Shown here: positions 54,688 to 62,719 of the stretch, piece after piece | How positions within the stretch are numbered: the stretch's first letter is position 1 | Layout of the letters: each line of letters begins with the position of its first letter | Assembly: GCA_006218045.1 (NCBI GenBank) | Contig: VBWB01000029.1 | Coordinates: 1-64,000 of the forward strand | Direction: 5' to 3' | DNA from: Stygiobacter sp. | GTDB taxonomy: Bacteria > Pseudomonadota > Alphaproteobacteria > Rhodospirillales > Magnetospirillaceae | DNA: 64,000 bases | The notes under the pieces: generated by a model | Database searches by the model: none | What the model was told of the DNA's origin: nothing | The model's input: the letters and a program-made list of their open reading frames with translations, nothing else | Made by a program: the position numbers and the translations under genes

Positions 54688-55862
54688 TCAGCGTCATCGG
54701 CATCGGCGAGGATGGGCTGGACGGCATCAGTGCCGCCGCCCGCGGCCTGATCGCGGGCGCTGATGTGGTGGTTGGCGGCGAGCGTCATCTGGCCATGGTG
54801 GAAGCCGCCGACAAGCGCCCGTGGCCCAGCCCGTTTGCCGATGGCAAGGATGTGCTGGATTCGTTGCGCCATAAAAACGTTGTCGTCCTCGCCTCGGGCG
54901 ACCCCATGCATTACGGCATCGGCGCCACGCTTGCCCGCTGGTTCCCCGGTGAAGAGCTGCTGGTGCTGCCCCATCCCGGCGCCTTTTCCCTGGCCGCCGC
55001 CGCCTTGGGCTGGCCATTGCAGGATTGCTTGACCCTGACCGTGCATGGCCGCCCGCTGGAGGCCTTGCATCTGCATCTGGCGCCGGGGCGCAAGCTGCTG
55101 GTGCTGGCGGAAGACGGCCAAAGCCCGGCGGCGGTCGCCCGTTTGCTGGAAAAGGCCGGGTTCGGCCCCTCGGACATGGTGGTGCTGGAGCATCTGGGCG
55201 GGCCGCGCCAGAACATCCGCCGTTCCAGCGCTGCCACTTGGGTGGGCGAGGCGGCGGACCTCAACCTCATCGCCATCGCCTGCCGGGCGGAAGCGGGCGC
55301 CAAAATCCTGTCCACCATCCCCGGTCTGCCCGACGATGCCTTCGCCCATGACGGCCAGTTGACCAAGCGGGAAATCCGGGCGCTGACCCTGTCGACCCTG
55401 GCGCCGCTGCCGGGGGAAATGCTGTGGGATGTGGGCGCCGGCTGCGGTTCCGTCGCCATCGAGTGGATGCGGGCCGGCGGTATGGCCACCGCCATCGAAT
55501 CCCATGCGGGGCGGGCCGGCTTCATCGCCGCCAACGCCGCGCGGCTGGGCGTGCCCGGCCTGAAAGTGGTGCGCGGCCACGCCCCCGATGCCCTGCCCTA
55601 TAGCGATCCCGACGCCATCTTCATCGGCGGCGGCGTTTCCGCCCCCGGCCTGCTCGATGCCTGCTGGGCGGCGCTGAAACCGGGGGGACGGCTGGTGGTC
55701 AACGCCGTCACCGCCGAGGGCGAGGCGGCGCTTTTGGCCTTTCATGCCCGCCACGGCGGCACCATGACCCGGTTATCGGTGGCACGACTGGCCCCGGTCG
55801 GCGGCTTCCACACCTGGCATGCGGCCATGCCGGTGACCCAATACAAGGGCATCAAGGCATGA
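54684..55862 (+). CDS. cobL: Precorrin-6Y/cobalt-precorrin methyltransferase-decarboxylase (CbiE-CbiT fusion)
   Basis: A 392-residue bifunctional enzyme. Residues 1-195 are the CbiE C5-methyltransferase (VIGIGEDGLDGIS, LASGDPMHYGIGATL). Residues 210-392 are the CbiT C15-methyltransferase/decarboxylase with SAM motif LWDVGAGCGSVAIEWM and IFIGGGVSAPGLLDA. It methylates C5 and C15 and decarboxylates the C12 acetate. It is coupled upstream to the cobH fusion and downstream to cobI by ATGA overlaps. Confidence 0.96.
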   Translation: MISVIGIGEDGLDGISAAARGLIAGADVVVGGERHLAMVEAADKRPWPSPFADGKDVLDSLRHKNVVVLASGDPMHYGIGATLARWFPGEELLVLPHPGAFSLAAAALGWPLQDCLTLTVHGRPLEALHLHLAPGRKLLVLAEDGQSPAAVARLLEKAGFGPSDMVVLEHLGGPRQNIRRSSAATWVGEAADLNLIAIACRAEAGAKILSTIPGLPDDAFAHDGQLTKREIRALTLSTLAPLPGEMLWDVGAGCGSVAIEWMRAGGMATAIESHAGRAGFIAANAARLGVPGLKVVRGHAPDALPYSDPDAIFIGGGVSAPGLLDACWAALKPGGRLVVNAVTAEGEAALLAFHARHGGTMTRLSVARLAPVGGFHTWHAAMPVTQYKGIKA

Positions 55863-56539
55863 GCGGCACCCTGTGGGGCATCGGCATCGGCCCCGGCGAC
55901 CCGGACTTGCTGACCGTCAAGGCCATCCGCCTGCTGGCGGAACTGCCGGTGCTGGCCTGGCCGGCACCGCTGGACGGCGACGGCATGGCGCGGACCATCG
56001 CCAGTCCGTATATCCCTGCCGGCAAGATCGAGATCCCTATCCGGCTGTCGTTCCGCCCGGACCGCGACGACACCGATCAGGCCTATGGAAACGCAGCCGA
56101 AACGATTGCCGGACACCTGCACGCGGGGCGCGATGTCGGCGTGTTGTGCGAGGGCGACCCGTTGTTCTTCGGTTCGTTCATTTATGTGCTCGACCGGCTG
56201 CGCCGGCGTTTCCCGGTCCAGGTGGTGCCCGGCATCTCCTCGCCCATGGCCGCCGCCGCCATGGCGGTCAAGCCGTTGTCGCTGCTGGACGATGCCGTGG
56301 CGATCATCCCCGCCACCCGCAATGACGAGCAGATCCGGGCCATGCTGGAGCCCGCCGATTCGGCGGTGATCATGAAGGTGGGCCGCCACCTGCCCCGGGT
56401 CAAAGCTCTGCTCGAGCAATTAGGGCTGCTGGAGGGCGCGGTGGCGGTGGAACGCGCCACCATGACCGACCAGCGCATCCTGAGCCTGACCGAAGCCAGC
56501 GCGCTTTCCTATTTCTCGTTGATATTGGTGCATAAATGA
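55859..56539 (+). CDS. cobI: Precorrin-2 C20-methyltransferase
   Basis: A 226-residue tetrapyrrole methylase: GIGIGPGDPDLLTVKAIRLL at the start, CEGDPLFFGSFIYVLDRL, VVPGISSPMAAAA, and IIPATR. It adds the C20 methyl to (cobalt-)precorrin-2. With CbiX as the first committed enzyme the in vivo substrate is probably cobalt-sirohydrochlorin. Four-bp overlaps on both sides. Confidence 0.96.
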   Translation: MSGTLWGIGIGPGDPDLLTVKAIRLLAELPVLAWPAPLDGDGMARTIASPYIPAGKIEIPIRLSFRPDRDDTDQAYGNAAETIAGHLHAGRDVGVLCEGDPLFFGSFIYVLDRLRRRFPVQVVPGISSPMAAAAMAVKPLSLLDDAVAIIPATRNDEQIRAMLEPADSAVIMKVGRHLPRVKALLEQLGLLEGAVAVERATMTDQRILSLTEASALSYFSLILVHK

Positions 56540-58320
56540 TCGCTGTTCTCTGCGTCACCCCCGCTGCCCTGGCCACCGCCCGCAGGATCGTCAGCCTGTT
56601 GCCCGAGGCCGAATTGCACGGTCTGAGCGGCCGCATCGACGACGCCTCGGTTGTGTTCAGCGACACCAAGGCCCATATCGCCCAATTGTTCAAGGATGGC
56701 CACCCCATCATTGGCGTTTGCGCCGCCGGCATCCTGATCCGGGCCATCGGCCCGCATCTGCTCGACAAGCAGGCGGAGCCGGCGGTGGTCGCCGTCGCCC
56801 CCGATGGCTCCAGCGCCGTGCCCTTGCTGGGTGGCCATCATGGCGCCAACGATTTGGCGCGGCGTTTGGCGGTGCTGCTGGGTGGTCACGCCGCCATCAC
56901 CACCGCCGGTGACCTCAAACTGGGCGTTGCCCTGGATGAGCCGCCGCCGGGCTGGCACGTGGCCAATCCCGACGCCGCCAAGCCGGTGGCCGCGGCGCTG
57001 CTGGCGGGCGAGCCGGTGCGACTGGAAATCGAGGCCGGCGACGCCGATTGGCTGTCGCATCTGTCCTTCGCCGAAGATGCCGAGCCGTCGGTGAGGGTCA
57101 CCGACCATGCGGTGATGGCGGAAGACCGGGAATTGCTGCTCAACCCGCCGGTCCTGGCCGTGGGCGTCGGCTGCGAGCGCGATTGCGACCCGGCGGAACT
57201 GGCCGCTCTGGTGCGCGACACCCTGGAGGCCGAGGCCCTGGCGCCGGGCGCCATCGCCTGCATCGCCTCGGTCGATCTCAAGATCGATGAGCGGGCGGTG
57301 CTGGATCTGGCGCGATCCTTGGGCGTGCCCGCCCGCTTCTTCACCGCTGCCCGTCTGAACGAGGAAACGCCGCGCCTGAAAAATCCTTCCGATATCGTAT
57401 TGAAGGAAATCGGCTGCCCCGGCGTCGCCGAGGGCGCGGCTTTGGCCGCTGCTGGACCTGAGGCCGAACTGGTGGTGCCCAAGATCAAAAGCAAGCGGGC
57501 GACCGTGGCCATCGCTCGGGCGCCGCATGCCATCGACCCCGCCCGCATCGGCCGCGCGCCGGGCCGGCTGTTCGTGGTCGGCATCGGTCCCGGCACGGCG
57601 CAATGGCGGACGCCGCAAGCCAGTGCCGCCATCGCCGCCGCCAGCGATCTGGTCGGCTATGGCCTCTATCTCGACCTGCTGGGCGAGGCCGCCGCCGGCA
57701 AGACCCGCCATCAAAGCGATCTGGGGGCCGAGGCCGACCGTGCCCGCATGGCCCTGGATCTGGCTGGTCAGGGCAAGAGCGTCGCCCTGGTCTGTTCCGG
57801 CGATGCCGGCATCTATGCCCTGGCCACCTTGGTGTTCGAGCTGATCGAGCGCGAGGCCAATCCATCGTGGCGCGGCACCGACATCCTGGTCATCCCCGGC
57901 GTTTCCGCCTTGCAGGCGGCGGCGGCGCGGGCCGGCGCTCCGGTCAACCACGATTTCTGCACCATTTCCCTGTCCGATCTGCTGACGCCGTGGGAAACCA
58001 TCGAAAAGCGCCTGCACGCCGCCGCCGAGGCCGATTTCGTCGTCTGCTTCTATAATCCGGTATCGAAACGACGCCGCGACCAGCTGACGCGGGCCCGCGA
58101 TATCCTGTTGACGGGCCGCCCGGCTGAAACCCCGGTGATCCTGGCCCGGCAATTGGGCCGCCCGGAAGAACACATCCGCATCATCGCCCTGGGTGATTTG
58201 ACCGCCGACGATGCCGATATGTTGACCATGGTGGTGGTCGGCTCCAGCGAAAGCCGACGCATCGCCTTCAATGGCCGCGACTGGGTCTATACCCCGCGCG
58301 GCTATGCCAAGAAGCTGTGA
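56536..58320 (+). CDS. CbiG-CobJ fusion: cobalt-precorrin-5A hydrolase and precorrin-3B C17-methyltransferase
   Basis: A 594-residue two-enzyme chain. Residues 1-335 are CbiG (GVCAAGILIRAIGP, PLLGGHHGANDLARRLA, then GVGCERDCDPAELAALV and SVDLKIDERAVLDLA), which opens the ring and releases C2 as acetaldehyde. Residues about 343-594 are CobJ/CbiH (FVVGIGPGTAQWRTPQA, SGDAGIYALA, VIPGVSALQAAAARAGAPV, FYNPVSKRR), the ring-contracting methyltransferase. Both act around the same step. CbiG marks the oxygen-independent pathway. Confidence 0.95.
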   Translation: MIAVLCVTPAALATARRIVSLLPEAELHGLSGRIDDASVVFSDTKAHIAQLFKDGHPIIGVCAAGILIRAIGPHLLDKQAEPAVVAVAPDGSSAVPLLGGHHGANDLARRLAVLLGGHAAITTAGDLKLGVALDEPPPGWHVANPDAAKPVAAALLAGEPVRLEIEAGDADWLSHLSFAEDAEPSVRVTDHAVMAEDRELLLNPPVLAVGVGCERDCDPAELAALVRDTLEAEALAPGAIACIASVDLKIDERAVLDLARSLGVPARFFTAARLNEETPRLKNPSDIVLKEIGCPGVAEGAALAAAGPEAELVVPKIKSKRATVAIARAPHAIDPARIGRAPGRLFVVGIGPGTAQWRTPQASAAIAAASDLVGYGLYLDLLGEAAAGKTRHQSDLGAEADRARMALDLAGQGKSVALVCSGDAGIYALATLVFELIEREANPSWRGTDILVIPGVSALQAAAARAGAPVNHDFCTISLSDLLTPWETIEKRLHAAAEADFVVCFYNPVSKRRRDQLTRARDILLTGRPAETPVILARQLGRPEEHIRIIALGDLTADDADMLTMVVVGSSESRRIAFNGRDWVYTPRGYAKKL

Positions 58321-58329
58321 GGTGAAGTC

Positions 58330-59091
58330 ATGACCGTCCATTTCATCGGCGCCGGCCCCGGAGCCCCCGACCTGATCACCGTGCGCGGCCTCAACCTGAT
58401 CCGCAAATGCCCGGTCTGCCTGTATGCCGGTTCCTTGGTTCCGGCCGAGGTGGTGGCCGAGGCGCCAACCCGTGCCCGCGTGCTCGACACCGCAGCCATG
58501 AATTTGGACGAGATCATCGCCGAGATCGAAGAGGCCGACGACAAGGGCCTGGACGTGGCCCGCGTCCATTCCGGCGACCCCAGCATCTATGGCGCCATCG
58601 CCGAGCAGATGCGCCGGCTCGACCAATTGGGCATCGCCTATGACGTCACCCCCGGCGTGCCGGCCTTCGCCGCCGCGGCGGCCGCTTTGGGCTCGGAACT
58701 GACGCTCCCCGATGTCAGCCAGACCATCATCCTGACGCGGACCGCCGTACGCTCCAGTTCCATGCCGGCGGGCGAGGATCTGACCAGTTTGGGCAAAAGC
58801 GGCGCCACCTTGGCCATCCATCTGTCCATCGCCAATCTGGCCCATGTGGTCAAGGAACTGACCCCGCTTTACGGCGCCGATTGTCCGGTGGCCATCGCCT
58901 ATCGGGTCAGCTGGCCCGATCAGGCCTTCATCAAGGGCACGCTGGGCGACATCCGCGCCAAGGTCAAGGATGCCGGGCTGACCCGCACCGCCCTGATCCT
59001 GGTGGGTCGGGTGCTGGGCGGGGCCGAATTCACCGATTCGCGCCTTTATGCCCCTGATCACACCCATGTGTTGCGTCCGGCCAAGTCTTGA
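58330..59091 (+). CDS. cobM: Precorrin-4 C11-methyltransferase
   Basis: A 253-residue tetrapyrrole methylase: [74 protein letters not shown] and [16 protein letters not shown], all typical of CobM/CbiF. It adds the C11 methyl. GTGAAGTC-ATG start 9 bp after the previous stop. Confidence 0.96.
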   Translation: MTVHFIGAGPGAPDLITVRGLNLIRKCPVCLYAGSLVPAEVVAEAPTRARVLDTAAMNLDEIIAEIEEADDKGLDVARVHSGDPSIYGAIAEQMRRLDQLGIAYDVTPGVPAFAAAAAALGSELTLPDVSQTIILTRTAVRSSSMPAGEDLTSLGKSGATLAIHLSIANLAHVVKELTPLYGADCPVAIAYRVSWPDQAFIKGTLGDIRAKVKDAGLTRTALILVGRVLGGAEFTDSRLYAPDHTHVLRPAKS

Positions 59092-59124
59092 CAAAAGGCA
59101 GGGCATGAAATTTCAAGCCGGGCT

Positions 59125-59907
59125 ATGATCGCCGCCATGAAGGCTGAACTTCCCCCTCTGCTGCCCGGCAGCGTCTGGTTGGTCGGTGCCGGTCCCGGTG
59201 ACCCCGGCCTGCTGACCCTGCTGGCAGCCCATGCCTTGGATCAGGCCGATCATGTGGTGCATGACGCTTTGGTCGATGCCCGCATCATTGCCCGCATCCC
59301 TGTCGGCGTGGTGGTCGAGTCCATGGGCAAGCGCGGCGGCGCTGCCAGTCCGCATCAGACCGAGATCACCGCCCGTCTGATCGATCTGGCCCGGGCCGGC
59401 AAAAGGGTGGTGCGGCTGAAGGGCGGCGACCCCTTCGTCTTCGGGCGTGGGGCGGAAGAGGCGCTGGCTTTGGCCGACGCGGCCATCCCCTTTCGCATCG
59501 TGCCGGGGATCAGCGCCGGCATCGGCGGGTTGGCCTATGCCGGCATTCCCGCCACCGCCAAACAGTGCAATTCCACCTTGGCCTTCGTCACCGGCCACGA
59601 CCAGGACGGCGACGTGCCCGACGGCTTCGACTGGAATGCCCTGGCCCAGGGCGCCCAGGTCATCGTTTTCTATATGGGACTGCGCAAGGTCGATACCCTG
59701 GTCGCCCGCCTGCTGGCCGCCGGGCGCAAGCCCGACGAGTTGATGGCGGTGGTGTCGCGCGCGGCCACCTTGGACCAGAAGGTGCTGGAAACCACCCTGG
59801 GCCGGCTGGAGGCCGATCTGGCCGCCACCCCCTTGGCCGCGCCGGCCTTGCTGGTGCTGGGCGGGGTGGTGGCCTTGCGGGCCAGACTGGATTGGTGGCG
59901 GCCATGA
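59125..59907 (+). CDS. cobA: Uroporphyrinogen-III C-methyltransferase
   Basis: A 260-residue SUMT: VWLVGAGPGDPGLLTLLAAHAL, RLKGGDPFVFGRGAEEAL, VPGISAGIGGLAYAGIP and VFYMGLRKVD. It makes precorrin-2 from uroporphyrinogen III, the entry to sirohaem and cobalamin. No CysG-type dehydrogenase domain is fused. It could start at 59125 or at the ATG four codons later. A 4-bp overlap joins it to the next membrane gene. Confidence 0.96.
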   Translation: MIAAMKAELPPLLPGSVWLVGAGPGDPGLLTLLAAHALDQADHVVHDALVDARIIARIPVGVVVESMGKRGGAASPHQTEITARLIDLARAGKRVVRLKGGDPFVFGRGAEEALALADAAIPFRIVPGISAGIGGLAYAGIPATAKQCNSTLAFVTGHDQDGDVPDGFDWNALAQGAQVIVFYMGLRKVDTLVARLLAAGRKPDELMAVVSRAATLDQKVLETTLGRLEADLAATPLAAPALLVLGGVVALRARLDWWRP

Positions 59908-60659
59908 ACGACGCCTTGTTCGGTCTGCAAGCGGGTCTGGCGGTGTGCCGGGTGACGGTGGAAACCCATTCCAACCTGCTGGTCGGGCTGTTTCTCACCG
60001 GATTGGTCGGCTCGGTCAGTCATTGTGCCGGCATGTGCGGCCCCTTCGTGCTGTCGCAGGTGGCGGCAAGGCTGGAGGCCATGCCGGTCGCGGGTCTGAG
60101 CGAATTTTCCCGCCTCAAAGGAGCCGCCCTGATTCCCTATCATCTGGGCCGTACGATCACCTATGCCGTGCTGGGCGCCGCCGCCGGCTGGGCGGCGGGC
60201 AATGTGGCCGGGTTGGCTGGATTCCATTATGTGGCGGCGGGTCTGCTGGTGCTGGCGGCGCTGTTCCTGCTGATGATGGCGGTGCCGCGCCTGAAGACGG
60301 TGCTGGGCGCCGGCAGTGGTGAAAACTGGTGGAGCCGTCATGTCGCTGTCCTGGCCAAGCCGCTGTTCGCCACCCCCAGCGGCTGGCGCGGTCTGGCCTT
60401 GGGCGTGGCCTTGGGTTTCATCCCCTGCGGTCTGCTGTATGCCGCCCTGGCGGCGGCGGCGGCCAGCGGCGATGCCCTGGCGGCGGCCTTCGCCATGCTG
60501 GCCTTCGCTGGCGGTACAGTGCCCATGCTGCTGGTGGTGGGGCTGGCCGGGCATTTCGCCATCCATCAATGGCGCGGCGCCTTTTTGAAATGGGCGCCGC
60601 TGCTGCTGGCCGCCAATGCCGGTATGCTGGGCTACATGGCTTGGGCGCTGGTGGCATGA
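59904..60659 (+). CDS. SafE/DsbD-like (sulfite exporter TauE/SafE-type) membrane protein
   Basis: A 251-residue protein with about six transmembrane helices. LVGSVSHCAGMCGPFVLSQ near the N-terminus and LGFIPCGLLYAALAAAA later are the paired Cys motifs of the family also called DsbD_2 or UreH-like. Relatives lie next to cytochrome oxidase maturation genes and are linked to copper or thiol transport. It overlaps cobA by 4 bp, and the Sco gene follows after 10 bp, so the pair is carried in the cob operon. The substrate is unknown. Confidence 0.85.
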   Translation: MNDALFGLQAGLAVCRVTVETHSNLLVGLFLTGLVGSVSHCAGMCGPFVLSQVAARLEAMPVAGLSEFSRLKGAALIPYHLGRTITYAVLGAAAGWAAGNVAGLAGFHYVAAGLLVLAALFLLMMAVPRLKTVLGAGSGENWWSRHVAVLAKPLFATPSGWRGLALGVALGFIPCGLLYAALAAAAASGDALAAAFAMLAFAGGTVPMLLVVGLAGHFAIHQWRGAFLKWAPLLLAANAGMLGYMAWALVA

Positions 60660-60669
60660 GGAGGGGTTG

Positions 60670-61254
60670 ATGAAAAAGAAATCATCCGTATGGGCGCTGA
60701 TCGCCGTGCTGGCGGTCATCGGCATCGCCGTCGGCAGCCGTCTGCTGGTGTGGTCGGGCGACGGCCATGCCGCCATCGGCGGACCGTTCACCCTGACCGA
60801 CCACCATGGCCGCACGGTAACGGAAAAAAGCTTCGCCGGGCGCTTCATGCTGATCTATTTCGGCTATACCTATTGCCCCGACGTCTGCCCGACGGCGCTG
60901 GGCATCACCTCGGTGGCGCTGGATGGCCTGAGCCCGACCGAACGGGCCAAACTGGCTCCCCTCTTCATCACCGTCGATCCCGATCGGGATACCAAGGACG
61001 TGATGAAGGATTACGTCACCGCCTTCGCCCCCGACATGATCGGGCTGAGGGGCACGCCCGAGCAGACGGTGGCAGCGAAAAAAGCCTTCAAGGTCTATGC
61101 GGAAAAGGCCAAGGGTGGCGATGGCGAAAATTATACCGTCGATCATTCCTCCATTCTGTATTTGATGGGGCCGGACGGTCGCTTCATCCAGCATTTCCCC
61201 CACGGCACCAGCGCCGACGATCTGTTGGCCGGCCTGAAAAAGCACTTGAAGTGA
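60670..61254 (+). CDS. SCO1/SenC-family copper chaperone-like thioredoxin
   Basis: A 194-residue protein with an N-terminal signal anchor (SSVWALIAVLAVIGIAVGS) and a thioredoxin-like domain. The copper ligands are present: Cys pair in YCPDVCP and His in TVDHSSILYLMGPDG. Sco proteins deliver copper to cytochrome oxidase CuA or reduce its cysteines. GAGGAGGGG lies ahead of the ATG. It is followed one base later by cobB. Confidence 0.92.
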   Translation: MKKKSSVWALIAVLAVIGIAVGSRLLVWSGDGHAAIGGPFTLTDHHGRTVTEKSFAGRFMLIYFGYTYCPDVCPTALGITSVALDGLSPTERAKLAPLFITVDPDRDTKDVMKDYVTAFAPDMIGLRGTPEQTVAAKKAFKVYAEKAKGGDGENYTVDHSSILYLMGPDGRFIQHFPHGTSADDLLAGLKKHLK

Positions 61255-61255
61255 T

Positions 61256-62572
61256 ATGAACCCGCCCGGATTGATCCTGGCCGCGCCGTCCTCCGGCAGC
61301 GGCAAGACCCTGGTCACCCTGGGCCTGCTGGCCCATCTGACGCAGTCGGGGTTGCGTGTCGGCTCGGCCAAGGTCGGTCCCGATTACATCGATCCCGCCT
61401 TTCATGCCGCCGCCACCGGGCGGCCCTGCCTCAACCTGGATTCCTGGGCCATGCGCCCGGCCACGCTGGCCGGTCTGGTGCAAACCACCGGTGCCGATGC
61501 CGAGTTGGTCATCTGCGAAGGGGTGATGGGCCTGTTCGACGGCGCCGACGTGGCCGCGGGCCAGTCCGACGGCTGCACGGCGGAAATCGCCGCGCTGACC
61601 GGCTGGCCGGTGGTGCTGGTCATCGATTCCCGCCGTATGGCCGGATCGGCGGCGGCGGTGCTGGCCGGCTTCGCCCGTCTGCGCCCCGATGTCAGCGTCG
61701 CCGGGGTGATCTTCAATCAGGTGTCCAGCGACAAGCACCGCCGCATGATCACCGCCGCCTGTGCCCGCCATTGCCCCGAGGTGGAATTGCTGGGCTTCAT
61801 GCCCGCCATCACCGATCTGGTGGTGCCCAGCCGCCATCTGGGGCTGGTCCAGGCCTGCGAGCATCCCGATCTGCCGGCGTTTTTCGCCGCCGCCGCCAGC
61901 GCGGTCGGGCAATACGTGGCCATCGACCGTCTGCGCGCCATCGCCCGGCCCAGCCGGCTGGACGGCCCGCCCACCTGCCCGCTGCCGCCCTTGGGCCAGC
62001 GCATCGCCATCGCCCGCGATCAGGCTTTCGCCTTCGCTTATGCCGGCCTCTTGGACGGCTGGCGCCGGGCCGGGGCCGAACTCAGTTTTTTTTCACCACT
62101 GGCCGATCAGGCACCCGATGGTGACAGTGTCTATCTGCCCGGCGGTTACCCGGAATTGCATGCCGGCATCTTGGCCGGCAACCGGGTCTTTCTGGACGGT
62201 TTGCGCCATATCGCCTGCCAGGGCGGCGCCGTCTTCGGCGAATGCGGCGGCTATATGGTGTTGGGCGACAGTCTGGAGGATGGCGACGGCCTAACGCATG
62301 CCATGGCCGGGCTGTTGCCGCTTGCCACCAGTCTGGCCAAGCGGCGGCTGCATCTGGGTTATCGCCGCGCCATCTTGCGCAGTGACACGCCGTTGGGAAA
62401 AGCGGGGACGGCCTTTCGCGGCCACGAATTCCACTTCGCCACCATCATCGATGAAAACGGCTCGGCCCTGTTCGACGCCGCCGATGCCGCCGGCAACGGC
62501 CTGGATTCCTGCGGTTTGCAGGCCGGGTCGGTCTGCGCCTCGTTCCTGCATCTGATCGACGGCGATCATTGA
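61256..62572 (+). CDS. cobB: Cobyrinic acid a,c-diamide synthase
   Basis: A 438-residue glutamine amidotransferase amidating the a and c carboxyls. The N-terminal P-loop is LAAPSSGSGKTLVTLGL; VGPDYIDPAFHAAATGRPCLNLDSW follows. The C-terminal glutaminase domain has GECGGYMVLG (Cys) and the closing SFLHLIDGDH-type end. It is the CobB/CbiA size class. It closes the operon; no terminator is evident in the AT-rich gap that follows. Confidence 0.96.
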   Translation: MNPPGLILAAPSSGSGKTLVTLGLLAHLTQSGLRVGSAKVGPDYIDPAFHAAATGRPCLNLDSWAMRPATLAGLVQTTGADAELVICEGVMGLFDGADVAAGQSDGCTAEIAALTGWPVVLVIDSRRMAGSAAAVLAGFARLRPDVSVAGVIFNQVSSDKHRRMITAACARHCPEVELLGFMPAITDLVVPSRHLGLVQACEHPDLPAFFAAAASAVGQYVAIDRLRAIARPSRLDGPPTCPLPPLGQRIAIARDQAFAFAYAGLLDGWRRAGAELSFFSPLADQAPDGDSVYLPGGYPELHAGILAGNRVFLDGLRHIACQGGAVFGECGGYMVLGDSLEDGDGLTHAMAGLLPLATSLAKRRLHLGYRRAILRSDTPLGKAGTAFRGHEFHFATIIDENGSALFDAADAAGNGLDSCGLQAGSVCASFLHLIDGDH

Positions 62573-62606
62573 CCCCTTGACTTTGGCCCCCCACGCCCCC
62601 TCATAT

Positions 62607-62615
62607 TGCAATGCA
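62607..62615. promoter_or_regulatory. TGC-N3-GCA palindrome upstream of phaZ (PhaR-like site)
   Basis: TGCAATGCA at 62607-62615 lies about 105 bp before the PHA depolymerase start, in an AT-rich gap that likely holds its promoter. PhaR repressors of PHA metabolism in alphaproteobacteria recognise TGC-N3-GCA type repeats. One copy is weak evidence. Confidence 0.4.
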
Positions 62616-62719
62616 CAATAGTGATCATGGATGTTGGTAATTAAAATAATTTAATTGCCTAGCATGTCATTTTTAGGTAACAAAACTATCCTTCGGTACT
62701 GTGGGCAGGGGCGGAACTT

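Noticed and set aside
56509-59106. 865-codon minus-strand open frame across cobI-cobM
   Set aside because: It lies opposite several well-recognised corrin biosynthesis genes and its product is low-complexity Gly/Gln/Ala/Asp-rich sequence.
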